A stretch of 64,000 nt of DNA from Pseudomonas sp. Bout1 (GTDB taxonomy: Bacteria > Pseudomonadota > Gammaproteobacteria > Pseudomonadales > Pseudomonadaceae): the NCBI RefSeq assembly GCF_034314165.1, contig NZ_JAVIWK010000001.1:2743001-2807000 (forward strand), read 5' to 3'. Of this stretch, positions 27,468 through 36,742 are shown one piece after another; positions within the stretch are counted from its first letter, which is position 1, and each line of letters opens with the position of its first letter. The notes below the pieces were generated by a model. It was given only the letters and a program-made list of their open reading frames with translations. It did not search any database and was not told the origin of the DNA. The translations under genes and the position numbers were made by a program.

Positions 27468-28106
27468 ATGACCCAGGAATCCCGTTTCTCCCGCATGGAA
27501 CCGGAGTTGCGCAAGGCCAATCTGGTCCAGGCGACGCTGGTGTGCCTCAAGCGCGATGGTTTCCAGGGCGCGTCGATCCGCAAGATCAGCGCCGAGGCCG
27601 GGGTGTCGGTGGGGCTGATCAGTCATCACTATTCGGGCAAGGATGAGCTGGTGGCCGAGGCCTATCGGTCGATCACCCGGCAGGTGATGGACCTGCTGCG
27701 TGATGCCATGGCCAAGGCGCCGCCGAGCCCCAGGGAGCGGCTGTCGGCGTTCTTTCGCGGCTCGTTTTCTCCGGAGCTGCTGGACCCGCAACTGCTGGAT
27801 GCATGGCTGGTATTCTGGGGCGCGGTCAAGACCGCCCCGGCGATCAACCAGGCCCACGAACACTCCTATGGCGAGTACCGCACCATCATGCGTTCGGCCT
27901 TGGTGGACATGGCCGGGGAGGAGGGCTGGAAGCGCTTCGATGCCGACCTGGCGGCCATTGCCCTGAGTGCCTTGCTCGACGGTTTGTGGCTGGAATCGGG
28001 GCTCAATCCCGGCACGTTCACCCCGGAGCAGGGTATCCAGATCTGTGAAGCCTGGGTCGATGGCTTGCAGGCGGGCGGGCGCAAGCGCTTCCAGAGCAAA
28101 CCCTGA
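27468..28106 (+). CDS. TetR-family regulator, BetI-like
   Basis: A 212-residue regulator. Its N-terminal HTH (FQGASIRKISAEAGVSVGLI then SHHYSGKDELVAEAYRSI) matches the BetI subgroup, including the VGLISHHY recognition helix. The ligand domain includes LLDAWLVFWGAVKTAPAIN and ALLDGLWLESGLNPGTF, also typical of BetI-like proteins. AAGGACA lies eight bases before the ATG. It precedes the acyl-CoA gene cluster and a palindrome at 28192-28211 is a likely operator. The inducer is probably a quaternary amine or acyl compound, but that is guesswork. Confidence 0.88.
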   Translation: MTQESRFSRMEPELRKANLVQATLVCLKRDGFQGASIRKISAEAGVSVGLISHHYSGKDELVAEAYRSITRQVMDLLRDAMAKAPPSPRERLSAFFRGSFSPELLDPQLLDAWLVFWGAVKTAPAINQAHEHSYGEYRTIMRSALVDMAGEEGWKRFDADLAAIALSALLDGLWLESGLNPGTFTPEQGIQICEAWVDGLQAGGRKRFQSKP

Positions 28107-28191
28107 ACTGACGATTCCGCGCCGCTTGGACGCAATGTCCGGGCCGGCATTCTCCCCTCGAAAAATATTTGCAGCTACCCGATTGCCTCCT

Positions 28192-28211
28192 TACTGAACA
28201 CTCGTTTAGTA
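28192..28211. promoter_or_regulatory. TetR-type operator candidate
   Basis: TACTGAACACTCGTTTAGTA is an imperfect 20-base palindrome (seven of ten pairs match). Its form resembles TetR-family operators with AAC and GTT half-sites. It lies 50 bases before the enoyl-CoA hydratase start and just downstream of the TetR gene, so it probably controls the catabolic operon. Confidence 0.5.
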
Positions 28212-28260
28212 TCGCCCCATGTCGCACCCCTCACGCCAATTAAAATAATTCGAGGATTCC

Positions 28261-29052
28261 ATGACTACAGATCCGTCCGTGCTCACTCAGGTGCAGGCAG
28301 GCGTTGCCTGGATCACCCTCAATCGCGGCCCCCAGCGCAATGCCCTGGACATCCCGACCCTCAAGCACCTGCATGCCTTGCTGGACGCATTCAACAGTGA
28401 CCCGGCGGTGCGCGTGGTGGTGTTGACTGCCAGCGGTCGCAGTTTCTGCGCCGGTGCCGACCTCGCCGAATGGGCCGACGCGGAAGCCCGTGGCGCCCTC
28501 GAAACCTACGGCTGGACCGAAACCGCCCACGCCCTGATGACCCGCCTGCACACCCTCGACAAACCCACCATCGCCGCCATCAACGGCACGGCGGTTGGCG
28601 CCGGCATGGACCTGACCCTGTGTTGCGACCTGCGTGTGGCGGCCCGATCGGCACGCTTCAAGGCCGGCTACACCAGCATGGCTTACTCGCCGGACGCCGG
28701 TGCCAGCTGGCATTTGCCGCGCTTGATCGGCAGCGAACAGGCCAAGCGCCTGCTGTTCCTCGACGAACTGTGGAGTGCCGACCGCGCCCTGGCCGCCGGC
28801 CTGGTGGGCGAAGTCGTCGCCGATGAGCAGCTTCAAGCTCACGTCACCGACCTGGCGACGCGCCTGGCCGACGGCCCGACCTTTGCCTTCGCCCAGACCA
28901 AAACCCTCATCCGCGAAGGCGCCGGGCGCGGCTTGCCCGAGCAGCTCCAGGCTGAACTCGCCGCCGGTTTGCTGTGTGGACGCAGCGCCGACGGTGCTGA
29001 AGCCCTGCGCGCCTCGATGGAAAAGCGCCCAGCGAATTTCTCCGGCAAATAA
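28261..29052 (+). CDS. Enoyl-CoA hydratase/isomerase family protein
   Basis: A 263-residue crotonase-fold protein. The oxyanion-hole segments are visible: GRSFCAGADLAEW near residues 59-71 and NGTAVGAGMDLTLCCDLRVA near 108-127. The loop after GADL carries acidic residues and the C-terminal helix is present. It hydrates or isomerises an enoyl-CoA. It heads a tightly spaced set with an acyl-CoA dehydrogenase, an acyl-CoA synthetase and a ThDP enzyme. CGAGGA lies before the ATG. Confidence 0.9.
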   Translation: MTTDPSVLTQVQAGVAWITLNRGPQRNALDIPTLKHLHALLDAFNSDPAVRVVVLTASGRSFCAGADLAEWADAEARGALETYGWTETAHALMTRLHTLDKPTIAAINGTAVGAGMDLTLCCDLRVAARSARFKAGYTSMAYSPDAGASWHLPRLIGSEQAKRLLFLDELWSADRALAAGLVGEVVADEQLQAHVTDLATRLADGPTFAFAQTKTLIREGAGRGLPEQLQAELAAGLLCGRSADGAEALRASMEKRPANFSGK

Positions 29053-29093
29053 TCCCTCCTCAAAACACCCTCGAACGATCGACAGGTAGCGCC

Positions 29094-30254
29094 ATGAATT
29101 TCCAGCCCAGCCAAGAACAAGACATGTTGGTGGACGCGGTACGCAGTTTTGTTGCCAAGGAGTTGTTGCCGCACGAGGAGGCGGTCGATCGGGCCGATGA
29201 AGTCTCGCCGGATCTTGCAGCGCAGATTCGTGACAAGGCCATTGCCGCCGGATTCTATGCCTTCAACATGCCGGAAGAAGTGGGCGGTGGCGGCCTGGAT
29301 TACCTGTCCCAGGCGTTGATCGAGCGGGAGTTGTCGAAGGTCTCCTGGGCGCTGCATGTGTTTGTCGCCCGGCCGTCGAAAATCCTCATGGCCTGCACCG
29401 GCGAGCAGATCGGCGAATACCTGTTGCCGTGCGTGCAGGGCAAGAAGGTCGACTGCTTTGCCCTGACCGAACCGGGCGCCGGTTCCGATGCCAATGCGAT
29501 CAAGACCCGCGCCGTGCGCAGCGGCGATGACTTCGTGCTCAACGGCAGCAAGCACTTCATCAGCCACGCCGGCCACGCGGATTTCGCCATCGTGTTTGCC
29601 GTCACTGACACCTACGAACACAACGGCCGCCAGCGCAACGCCGTGACCTCGTTCCTGGTGGACCGGGGCACGCCGGGCATGACTATTCGTCGTGGCCCCA
29701 AGTGCGTCAGCAATCGCGGTTACCACACCTATGAAATGTTCTTCGACGACTGCCGCGTACCGGCTTCCAAGGTTCTCGGCGAAGTCGGCAAAGGCTGGGA
29801 AGTCGCGAACGCCTGGTTGACCGCAGGCCGGGTGATGGTGGCGGCCAACTGCGTCGGCCAGGCCCAGCGTGCGCTGGATGTATCCCTGCAATGGGCGGCG
29901 GATCGCAAACAGTTCGGCCAGCCTATCGGCACCTATCAAGGCATCTCGTTCAAGCTCGCCGACATGGCCACGCAAATTCGCGCAGCCGAACTGCTGACCC
30001 TGAACACCGCCTGGAAAATGGACCAGGGCAGCATGACCGATGGCGATGCCGGTATGGCCAAGCTGTTTGCCAGCGAAGTGTTGGGCAAGGTTGCCGACGA
30101 GGCCGTGCAGATTTACGGCGGCATGGGCTTGATGGATGAAGGGCCGGTCGAGCGCATCTGGCGCAACGCGCGGATCGAGCGGATCTGGGAAGGCACTTCG
30201 GAAATCCAGCGCCACATTATTGCCCGCGAACTGTTGCGGCCACTGTTGCGTTGA
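29094..30254 (+). CDS. Acyl-CoA dehydrogenase
   Basis: A 386-residue FAD enzyme of normal length. The family signatures are FALTEPGAGSDANAIKTRAV, GRVMVAANCVGQAQRALD, GQPIGTYQGISFKLADMA and the C-terminal YGGMGLMDEGPVERIWRNAR then IWEGTSEIQRHIIARELL. The Glu in MDEGPVER sits at the usual catalytic-base place. It oxidises an acyl-CoA to the enoyl-CoA used by the hydratase encoded before it. It is 41 bases downstream of that gene and 18 upstream of the synthetase gene. Confidence 0.93.
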   Translation: MNFQPSQEQDMLVDAVRSFVAKELLPHEEAVDRADEVSPDLAAQIRDKAIAAGFYAFNMPEEVGGGGLDYLSQALIERELSKVSWALHVFVARPSKILMACTGEQIGEYLLPCVQGKKVDCFALTEPGAGSDANAIKTRAVRSGDDFVLNGSKHFISHAGHADFAIVFAVTDTYEHNGRQRNAVTSFLVDRGTPGMTIRRGPKCVSNRGYHTYEMFFDDCRVPASKVLGEVGKGWEVANAWLTAGRVMVAANCVGQAQRALDVSLQWAADRKQFGQPIGTYQGISFKLADMATQIRAAELLTLNTAWKMDQGSMTDGDAGMAKLFASEVLGKVADEAVQIYGGMGLMDEGPVERIWRNARIERIWEGTSEIQRHIIARELLRPLLR

Positions 30255-30272
30255 TCGGGTCGGAGAACGCTT

Positions 30273-32372
30273 ATGTCCCAGGCTATTCGCGACAACCTCA
30301 AGCGCCTGTTGGCGCCCCGTCACCTGGCGTTTGTCGGTGGGCGCAGCATGGCCCGTGCATTCAAGCGCTGCGCCGAGGGTGGTTTTGCCGGCCAGATGTG
30401 GCTGGTCAACCCGCAGCATGACAGCCTCGACGGTATTCCCTGCGTGCGCCGCGTGGCTGATTTACCGTGCGGCCCGGATGCGGTATTTATCGCCACCAAT
30501 CGCGAGCTGACCCTGACCTGCGTCGCCGAACTGGCGGCCATCGGCACCGGCGGCGCCATCTGCTACGCCTCCGGGTTTGCCGAAACCGGTGCCGAGGGCC
30601 AGGCCTTGCAGCAACAACTGCTTGAGGCTGCGGGCGAGATGGCGCTGCTGGGCCCCAATTGCTATGGCCTGCTCGATTACCTGCACAGCTCGGCGTTGTG
30701 GCCGGTGGCCCATGGCGGCAAGCCGGTAGAGAAGGGCGTAGCGGTGCTGACCCAAAGCGGCAACTTCGCCTACAACCTGTCCATGAGCGACCGGTCGCTG
30801 CCGGTGGCCTATATGGCGTCGGTGGGTAACCAGGCGCAATTGGGTGTTGCCGAATTGATGGATGTGCTGCTGGATGAACCCCGTGTCACGGCCATCGGCT
30901 TGCACTTGGAAGGCTTGAAGAATGTGCCGGGGTTCGCGCGTGCGGCCCACAAGGCGCTGGAAAAAGGCATCCCGATCATCGCCCTGAAAACCGGCGTGTC
31001 GCAGATCGGCGCCGAGTTGGCGTTGAGTCATACCAGTTCATTGTCGGGCTCCGATGCGCTGTACGACAGTTTGTTTGCGCGCTTGGGTGTGATTCGGGTG
31101 AGCGGGCCGGTGAGTTTTGTCGAAACCCTCAAGGCGGCGGCCTGCGGGAATCTGCCAGCGGGCAACAGCCTGATCGCCCTGGCCTGTTCCGGTGGTGATG
31201 CCGGGTTGATTGCCGACTACGCCGAGCGCAACGACTTAAGCCTGCCCAAGCTCGATGAAATCCAGCGCTCGGAACTGGCGCAGGTACTGCCCAGCTACGC
31301 CAACCTGGTCAACCCGCTGGATTTCACCACGGCCATCTGGGGCAACCGCGAAGCCCTCAACACGATGCTCGACACGGCACTACGCACCGAAGCGGATGCG
31401 GCGATGCTGGTACTCGACTACCCGGCCGAATTTACCGGCGAGCGCAAGGAATGCGACCTGCTGCTGGACCTGTTCTGCAGCGCACTGGTTCGTCACGCCA
31501 AGACAGGTTTTGTCACCTCGGCCTTCCCCGAACTGCTGCCGGTCCACGCCCGCGAGCGCCTGCATGCCCAGGGTGTTGCCGCGTTACAGGGTGTGGAAGA
31601 CGCGCTGATGGCCTGGGGCCGGATCGCCGATTACCAAAATAATCGACGGGCGCTGCTCGCTCGGGGCGAATCAATACTGGTTCCGCTGTGCCCGCAGGCG
31701 CTTGAGGAACATGGGCAGTCGCTTAACGAGTGGGACTCCAAGCAAGCCTTACGCGCGTTTGGGTTGATGACGCCGCCCGGTGTCTTGAGTACGCCCGAGC
31801 GGGCCGTTGCCGACGCAAAAGTGCTGGGCTACCCGCTGGTACTCAAGGCCGTAAGTGCCGAGCTGCCGCACAAAACCGAAGCTGGCGCGGTGGCGCTCAA
31901 CCTGCGGGATGGCTTCGCACTGATCACCGCGCTGGCCCACATGCGTGAGCAAATCGCTGCGTATGCGCCGGATGTACCTTTTGATTATCTGCTGCTGGAG
32001 TCCATGGCCGCGCCACCGCTGGCCGAGCTGATAGTGGGCATCAAGCGCGAAAACGATTTCGGCCTGGCGTTGGTGATCGGCGCCGGTGGCATCCTCGTGG
32101 AACTGCTCAAGGACAGTCGCAGCCTGCTGCTGCCGACCACCGACGACGCGATCCGCAATGCCTTGTTCAGTCTGCGCAGCGCCGCATTGCTGCAAGGCTT
32201 TCGCGGGCGGGAGGTGGCCGACATGGACGCGCTGGTGGCGGCGATTCGTGCGGTGGCCGACTACGCCTGTGCCAACGCCGGGCAGTTGCTGGAACTGGAT
32301 GTAAACCCATTGCTGGTCAATGCCCGGGGCGCCACGGCGGTCGATGCATTGATCCGTCTCGCCCAGGCGTGA
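30273..32372 (+). CDS. Acyl-CoA synthetase of the ADP-forming, ATP-grasp type
   Basis: A 699-residue fusion. The N-terminal CoA-binding Rossmann domain has HLAFVGGRSMARAFKRCAEG and VLTQSGNFAYNLSM. The middle succinyl-CoA-ligase-like domain has LALSHTSSLSGSDALYD with the conserved His, and the C-terminal ATP-grasp domain has GYPLVLKAVSAELPHKTEAG, ELIVGIKRENDFGLALVIGAGG and ELDVNPLLVNARG. Such enzymes make acyl-CoA from the acid with ATP. It likely activates the acid that feeds the dehydrogenase and hydratase. Its last three bases overlap the ThDP gene region, so coupling is tight. Confidence 0.9.
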   Translation: MSQAIRDNLKRLLAPRHLAFVGGRSMARAFKRCAEGGFAGQMWLVNPQHDSLDGIPCVRRVADLPCGPDAVFIATNRELTLTCVAELAAIGTGGAICYASGFAETGAEGQALQQQLLEAAGEMALLGPNCYGLLDYLHSSALWPVAHGGKPVEKGVAVLTQSGNFAYNLSMSDRSLPVAYMASVGNQAQLGVAELMDVLLDEPRVTAIGLHLEGLKNVPGFARAAHKALEKGIPIIALKTGVSQIGAELALSHTSSLSGSDALYDSLFARLGVIRVSGPVSFVETLKAAACGNLPAGNSLIALACSGGDAGLIADYAERNDLSLPKLDEIQRSELAQVLPSYANLVNPLDFTTAIWGNREALNTMLDTALRTEADAAMLVLDYPAEFTGERKECDLLLDLFCSALVRHAKTGFVTSAFPELLPVHARERLHAQGVAALQGVEDALMAWGRIADYQNNRRALLARGESILVPLCPQALEEHGQSLNEWDSKQALRAFGLMTPPGVLSTPERAVADAKVLGYPLVLKAVSAELPHKTEAGAVALNLRDGFALITALAHMREQIAAYAPDVPFDYLLLESMAAPPLAELIVGIKRENDFGLALVIGAGGILVELLKDSRSLLLPTTDDAIRNALFSLRSAALLQGFRGREVADMDALVAAIRAVADYACANAGQLLELDVNPLLVNARGATAVDALIRLAQA

Positions 32373-32383
32373 AGGAGATGACG

Positions 32384-33994
32384 ATGCACAGCAAAACCTT
32401 GACCGGCGGCCAGGCCCTGGTGCGATTACTGGCCAACTATGGCGTCGACACCGTATTCGGGATTCCCGGCGTGCATACGCTGGAGCTGTATCGCGGCTTG
32501 CCCGGCAGCGGCATTTGCCACGTATTGACCCGTCACGAACAGGGCGCCGGCTTCATGGCTGACGGTTATGCGCGGGTCAGCGGCAAGCCAGGGGTGTGTT
32601 TCATCATCACCGGACCGGGCGTGACCAATGCCGCCACGGCTATCGGCCAGGCGTATGCCGACTCGATTCCGTTGCTGGTGATTTCCAGCGTCAACCACAC
32701 CGCCAGCCTCGGCAAGGGTTGGGGCTGCCTGCATGAAACCCAGGACCAGCGCGCGATGACCGCGCCCATCACCGCGTTTTCGGCGGTGGCCTTGAGCGCC
32801 GAGGATTTGCCGGAACTGATCGCACGGGCCTATGCGGTATTCGACAGTGAACGGCCACGGCCGGTGCATATTTCGGTGCCGCTGGATGTACTGTCGGCGC
32901 CGATCACGCGGGACTGGAGCAATGACGTGGTGCGCCGCCCCGGGCGTGGTCTGCCATCGGCTGAAAGCCTCGATCAGGCCGTGGCGAAACTCAGCGGTGC
33001 CAAGCGCCCAATGATCATTGCCGGTGGTGGTGCACTGTTGGCGGCGGATGCCTTGCAGCGCTTGAGTACACAACTGGCCGCGCCGTTTTTCAGCAGCGTT
33101 GCCGGCAAGGGGCTGTTGCCGGTAGAGCATCCGCTGAATGCCGGGTCCACCTTGTGCGTCGAGCCCGGCTGGCAGTTGATTGCCGAGGCGGATGTGGTGT
33201 TGGCCATTGGCACCGAAATGGCCGATACCGATTTTTGGCGCGAACGCCTGCCGATTAACGGCGAGCTGCTACGAGTGGATATCGACCCGCGCAAGTTCAA
33301 CGACTTCTACCCCTGTGCCGTCGCGTTGCACGGCGATGCCCAACACACCGCGCAGGCTTTGCTGGAGCGCCTGCCAGCCACGCCACGCAACGCCGATTCA
33401 GCGACCAGGGCGGTTGCGACATTACGCCAGGCGATCAGCAACGGGCACGGTCCGTTGCAACGGATTCACCAGGCAATTCTCGACCGCGTCGCCGCCGAGT
33501 TGCCGGCCAATGCCTTCATCAGCAGCGACATGACCCAACTGGCCTACACCGGCAACTACGCCTTCCCCAGCAACACAACTCGCAGCTGGCTGCATCCCAC
33601 CGGCTACGGCACCTTGGGCTATGGCCTGCCGGCCGGCATCGGTGCCAAGTTCGGTGCGCCTGAACGGCCCGGCCTGGTGCTGGTGGGCGACGGCGGCTTC
33701 CTCTACACCGCGCAGGAACTGGCCACGGCGGTGGAAGAACTGGACAGCCCCCTGGTGGTGTTGCTCTGGAACAACGATGCCCTGGGGCAAATTCGTGACG
33801 ACATGCTGGACCTGGATATCGAACCCATCGGCGTACTGCCGCGCAACCCGGATTTCGCCGCTCTGGCGCGGGCGTTCGGTTGCACGGTCAGCGAGCCACA
33901 GAACCTGGATGAGCTGCAGACGGATTTGCGTAACGGTTTCAAGCGTAACGGCGTGACCTTGATCGAGTTGAAGCATGCCTGTGTGAACCTTTAG
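32384..33994 (+). CDS. Thiamine diphosphate-dependent decarboxylase, 2-ketoarginine decarboxylase (AruI)-like
   Basis: A 536-residue ThDP enzyme. The N-terminal domain has LLANYGVDTVFGIPGVHTLE and the catalytic Glu region HEQGAGFMADGYARVSGKPG. The C-terminal cofactor motif GDGGFLYTAQELATAVEE continues with LVVLLWNNDALGQIRDD. The general pattern resembles 5-guanidino-2-oxopentanoate decarboxylase, but benzoylformate-type or acetolactate-type activity is not excluded. GAAGGAG at 32371-32377 lies six bases before the ATG at 32384, which decides the start; upstream in-frame GTG and ATG codons are less likely. It precedes the ABC importer. Confidence 0.82.
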   Translation: MHSKTLTGGQALVRLLANYGVDTVFGIPGVHTLELYRGLPGSGICHVLTRHEQGAGFMADGYARVSGKPGVCFIITGPGVTNAATAIGQAYADSIPLLVISSVNHTASLGKGWGCLHETQDQRAMTAPITAFSAVALSAEDLPELIARAYAVFDSERPRPVHISVPLDVLSAPITRDWSNDVVRRPGRGLPSAESLDQAVAKLSGAKRPMIIAGGGALLAADALQRLSTQLAAPFFSSVAGKGLLPVEHPLNAGSTLCVEPGWQLIAEADVVLAIGTEMADTDFWRERLPINGELLRVDIDPRKFNDFYPCAVALHGDAQHTAQALLERLPATPRNADSATRAVATLRQAISNGHGPLQRIHQAILDRVAAELPANAFISSDMTQLAYTGNYAFPSNTTRSWLHPTGYGTLGYGLPAGIGAKFGAPERPGLVLVGDGGFLYTAQELATAVEELDSPLVVLLWNNDALGQIRDDMLDLDIEPIGVLPRNPDFAALARAFGCTVSEPQNLDELQTDLRNGFKRNGVTLIELKHACVNL

Positions 33995-34006
33995 AGGAGC
34001 AACACC

Positions 34007-35593
34007 ATGAGCGATAACAACAACAAAATGACTCAAGCGATGCACCGACGGGACTTCCTCAAACACAGCGCCGTCGCCGGTGCCGTGGCCGCCGCATTCT
34101 CCATGGGCCTGCCGCTGCAGGCCTTCGCCGAAGAGGCCACGCCCAAGCCGGGCGGTGTGCTGCGCATGGGGCTGGCCGGCGGCAGCACCACCGACTCCCG
34201 CGACCCTGGCTCGTGGGTCGACACCTTCACCTTCGTCGGGTTTTCGGCGGTGTACAACACCCTGACTGAAATCGCGGTGGACGGCTCCGCCATCCCCGAA
34301 TTGGCCGAGCGTTTTGAGTCGACGCCGGATGCGCGCATCTGGACCTTCAAACTGCGCCAGGGCGTGACCTTCCATAACGGTAAAAGCCTGACCGCCGAAG
34401 ACGTGGTGGCCTCGATCAACCATCACCTGGCGGCCAACTCCACCTCGGCGGCCAAGACCGTGCTCGGCGATGTGGCCAGTGTCAGCGCCAAGGGCACCGA
34501 TGCGGTGGTGTTCGAGTTGCACTCGGGCAATGCCGATTTCGCTTATGTGGTCGCCGATTACCACTTGGTGATCATGCCCGCCAAGGACGGCGCTGCCGAC
34601 TGGCAGGCCGGGATCGGCACCAGCGGTTATCGCTTGAAAAGCTTCGAGCCCGGCGTGCGCATGGACCTGGAGCGCAACCCCGACTACTGGAAGCCGGGGC
34701 GGGCGCATTTCGCCAGTGCCGAGCTGCTGGCGATTGCCGACGGAGCCGCGCGGGTGAATGCACTGGTCACAGGGCAAGTGGACGTGATCAACAAAGTCGA
34801 CCTGAAAACCGTGGCCCTGCTCAAGCGCAATCCCACGCTGGTCATCGAAGAAACCAAGGGCGCGCAGCACTACACCTTCCCGATGTTGTGCGACAGCAAC
34901 GAGTTCAAGAACAACGATATCCGCATGGCAATGAAGCATGCGATCAACCGCGAAACCCTGCTGGCCTCGGTGCTGCATGGCTATGGCCTGGTGGGCAATG
35001 ACCATCCGATCCAGCCCGGCAGCCGCTTTATCAACGCAGCGTTGGAGCAGCGCGCCTACGACCCGGACAAGTCGCGTTTCTACCTGCGCAAGGCCGGAGT
35101 GGATTCGCTCAAGGTACGCCTGCAAGCCTCCGACGCCGCCTACACCGGCGCGGTGGACGCTTCGGTGTTGTTCAAGGAACAGGCACGCCAGGCCGGAATT
35201 GATATCGACGTGGTGCGCGAGCCGGCGGACGGGTTCTTCTCCAACGTGTGGATGAAGCAGCCGTTCACCACCTCGTTCTGGTACAGCAGCCTGACCGCCG
35301 ACCGCATGTTCAGCATCGGCTATGCCAAGGGCGCGGCGTGGAACGAAACCCATTGGGATAACGCCCGCTTCAACCAGTTGCTCACCGCCGCGCGGGGCGA
35401 GATGAACGCGCCGTTGCGCCAGGACATGTACAACGAAATGCAGAGCCTGTGCCGCGACGATGGCGGGGCGATTGTGCCGTTGTTTGCCAGCTCCGTGGCG
35501 GCACGCTCGAACCGCGTCAGCCATGGCCCGCTGACGGCGCCGTATGGCGAGTTGGATGGGTTGCGGCTGATCGAGCGGTGGTGGCAGGCGTGA
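34007..35593 (+). CDS. Peptide-type ABC transporter substrate-binding protein, Tat-exported
   Basis: A 528-residue family 5 binding protein. The N-terminus carries a twin-arginine signal (HRRDFLKHSAVAGAVAAAF with R14 and R15) and cleavage near QAFAEEA. The mature sequence has GGVLRMGLAGGSTTDSRDPG, WTFKLRQGVTFHNGKSLTAEDV and NNDIRMAMKHAINRETLL, all typical. Family 5 proteins bind di- and oligopeptides, opines, nickel or other amphipathic molecules. AGAGGAG precedes the ATG. It follows the ThDP gene by 12 bases and starts a complete importer, with a REPIN before the permease. Confidence 0.92.
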   Translation: MSDNNNKMTQAMHRRDFLKHSAVAGAVAAAFSMGLPLQAFAEEATPKPGGVLRMGLAGGSTTDSRDPGSWVDTFTFVGFSAVYNTLTEIAVDGSAIPELAERFESTPDARIWTFKLRQGVTFHNGKSLTAEDVVASINHHLAANSTSAAKTVLGDVASVSAKGTDAVVFELHSGNADFAYVVADYHLVIMPAKDGAADWQAGIGTSGYRLKSFEPGVRMDLERNPDYWKPGRAHFASAELLAIADGAARVNALVTGQVDVINKVDLKTVALLKRNPTLVIEETKGAQHYTFPMLCDSNEFKNNDIRMAMKHAINRETLLASVLHGYGLVGNDHPIQPGSRFINAALEQRAYDPDKSRFYLRKAGVDSLKVRLQASDAAYTGAVDASVLFKEQARQAGIDIDVVREPADGFFSNVWMKQPFTTSFWYSSLTADRMFSIGYAKGAAWNETHWDNARFNQLLTAARGEMNAPLRQDMYNEMQSLCRDDGGAIVPLFASSVAARSNRVSHGPLTAPYGELDGLRLIERWWQA

Positions 35594-35634
35594 CTCTTGT
35601 GTCGAACGCTATCGCTCAGGCAATGAAGATCAAG

Positions 35635-35730
35635 TGTGGGAGCTGGCTTGCCTGCGATGGCATCACCTCGGTGCCCTGTTAAACCGCGGCGCCTGCATCG
35701 CAGCCTCGCTAAAGCTCGACAGCTCCCACA
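35635..35730. repeat. REPIN between binding-protein and permease genes
   Basis: TGTGGGAGCTGGCTTGCCTG is answered by AGCTCCCACA at the other end, with CTGCGATGGC and GCATCGCAG pairing inside. It is inserted in an ABC operon, which may lower expression of the permease genes relative to the binding protein. Confidence 0.8.
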
Positions 35731-35779
35731 GGGGACATTTGTCGCCGTCGAGAACATGCCCAACTCATGAGAACCGAAC

Positions 35780-36739
35780 ATGAATAGCCTATTCAAACTG
35801 GTGCTCCAACGCCTGGCCCTCGGCCTGCTGTCTTTGTTCGCCGTCTCGGTGATCATCTTCCTGGCCGTCGGCTTGCTGCCCGGCGATATCGCCCAGGCCA
35901 TGCTCGGCCAGTCCGCTACGCCGGAAACCGTGGCGGCGTTTCGCGCCCAGCTGGGCCTGGACCTGCCGCCCCTGAGCCGCTTTGTGCAATGGCTGTTGCG
36001 TCTGCTGCACGGTGACCTTGGCGCGTCTCTGGCCAACCAGCGGCCCATTGCCGAGCTGATCGGCGCACGCCTGGGCAACACTTTGCGCCTGGCGGCGCTG
36101 GCCGCGCTGGTCTCGGTGCCTTTGGCGCTGGTGCTGGGGATGCTCGCCGCGCTGTACCGCAACAGCTGGTTCGACCGCCTGCTCAACACCTCGGCCCTGA
36201 GCGCGGTGTCGTTCCCGGAGTTCTTCGTCGCGTACCTGCTGATCCTGGTGTTTTCAGTCAAGCTCGGTTGGTTTCCGAGCCTGTCCAACCTGGCACCGGA
36301 GGCGTCATTCGGCACCATCCTTGAACGTTCGGTGCTGCCGGTCGCCACCCTGAGCCTGGTGGTGATCGCGCAGATGATGCGCATGACCCGCGCCTCGCTG
36401 ATCAACCTGCTGGCCAGCCCGTACATCGAAATGGCCCGGCTCAAGGGCATCAGCCAGTCACGGATTATCTGGCGCCACGCGTTGCCCAATGCGCTGGCGC
36501 CGATCGTCAACGTAATCGCCCTGAACCTGGCTTACCTGGTGGTGGGCGTGGTGGTGGTCGAAGTGGTGTTTGTGTACCCGGGCCTCGGCCAGTTGCTGGT
36601 GGACTCGGTGTCCAAGCGCGACATTCCTGTGGTGCAGGCGTGCAGCCTGATTTTCGCTGCCACCTACATCCTGCTCAACACCGGCGCCGATGTGCTGTCC
36701 ATCGCCACCAACCCACGCTTGATGCATCCCAAGGGGTAG
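35780..36739 (+). CDS. Peptide-type ABC transporter permease (DppB family)
   Basis: A 319-residue membrane protein with six helices. DppB features are the start LVLQRLALGLLSLFAVSVII, LLPGDIAQAMLGQSATPETV, DLGASLANQRPI and the EAA loop MARLKGISQSRIIWRHALPN, followed by VVVVEVVFVYPGLGQLLVDS. It pairs with the DppC-type permease beginning three bases after its stop. Helix count and loop place it as the first permease of a family 5 importer. Confidence 0.93.
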   Translation: MNSLFKLVLQRLALGLLSLFAVSVIIFLAVGLLPGDIAQAMLGQSATPETVAAFRAQLGLDLPPLSRFVQWLLRLLHGDLGASLANQRPIAELIGARLGNTLRLAALAALVSVPLALVLGMLAALYRNSWFDRLLNTSALSAVSFPEFFVAYLLILVFSVKLGWFPSLSNLAPEASFGTILERSVLPVATLSLVVIAQMMRMTRASLINLLASPYIEMARLKGISQSRIIWRHALPNALAPIVNVIALNLAYLVVGVVVVEVVFVYPGLGQLLVDSVSKRDIPVVQACSLIFAATYILLNTGADVLSIATNPRLMHPKG

Positions 36740-36742
36740 ACC

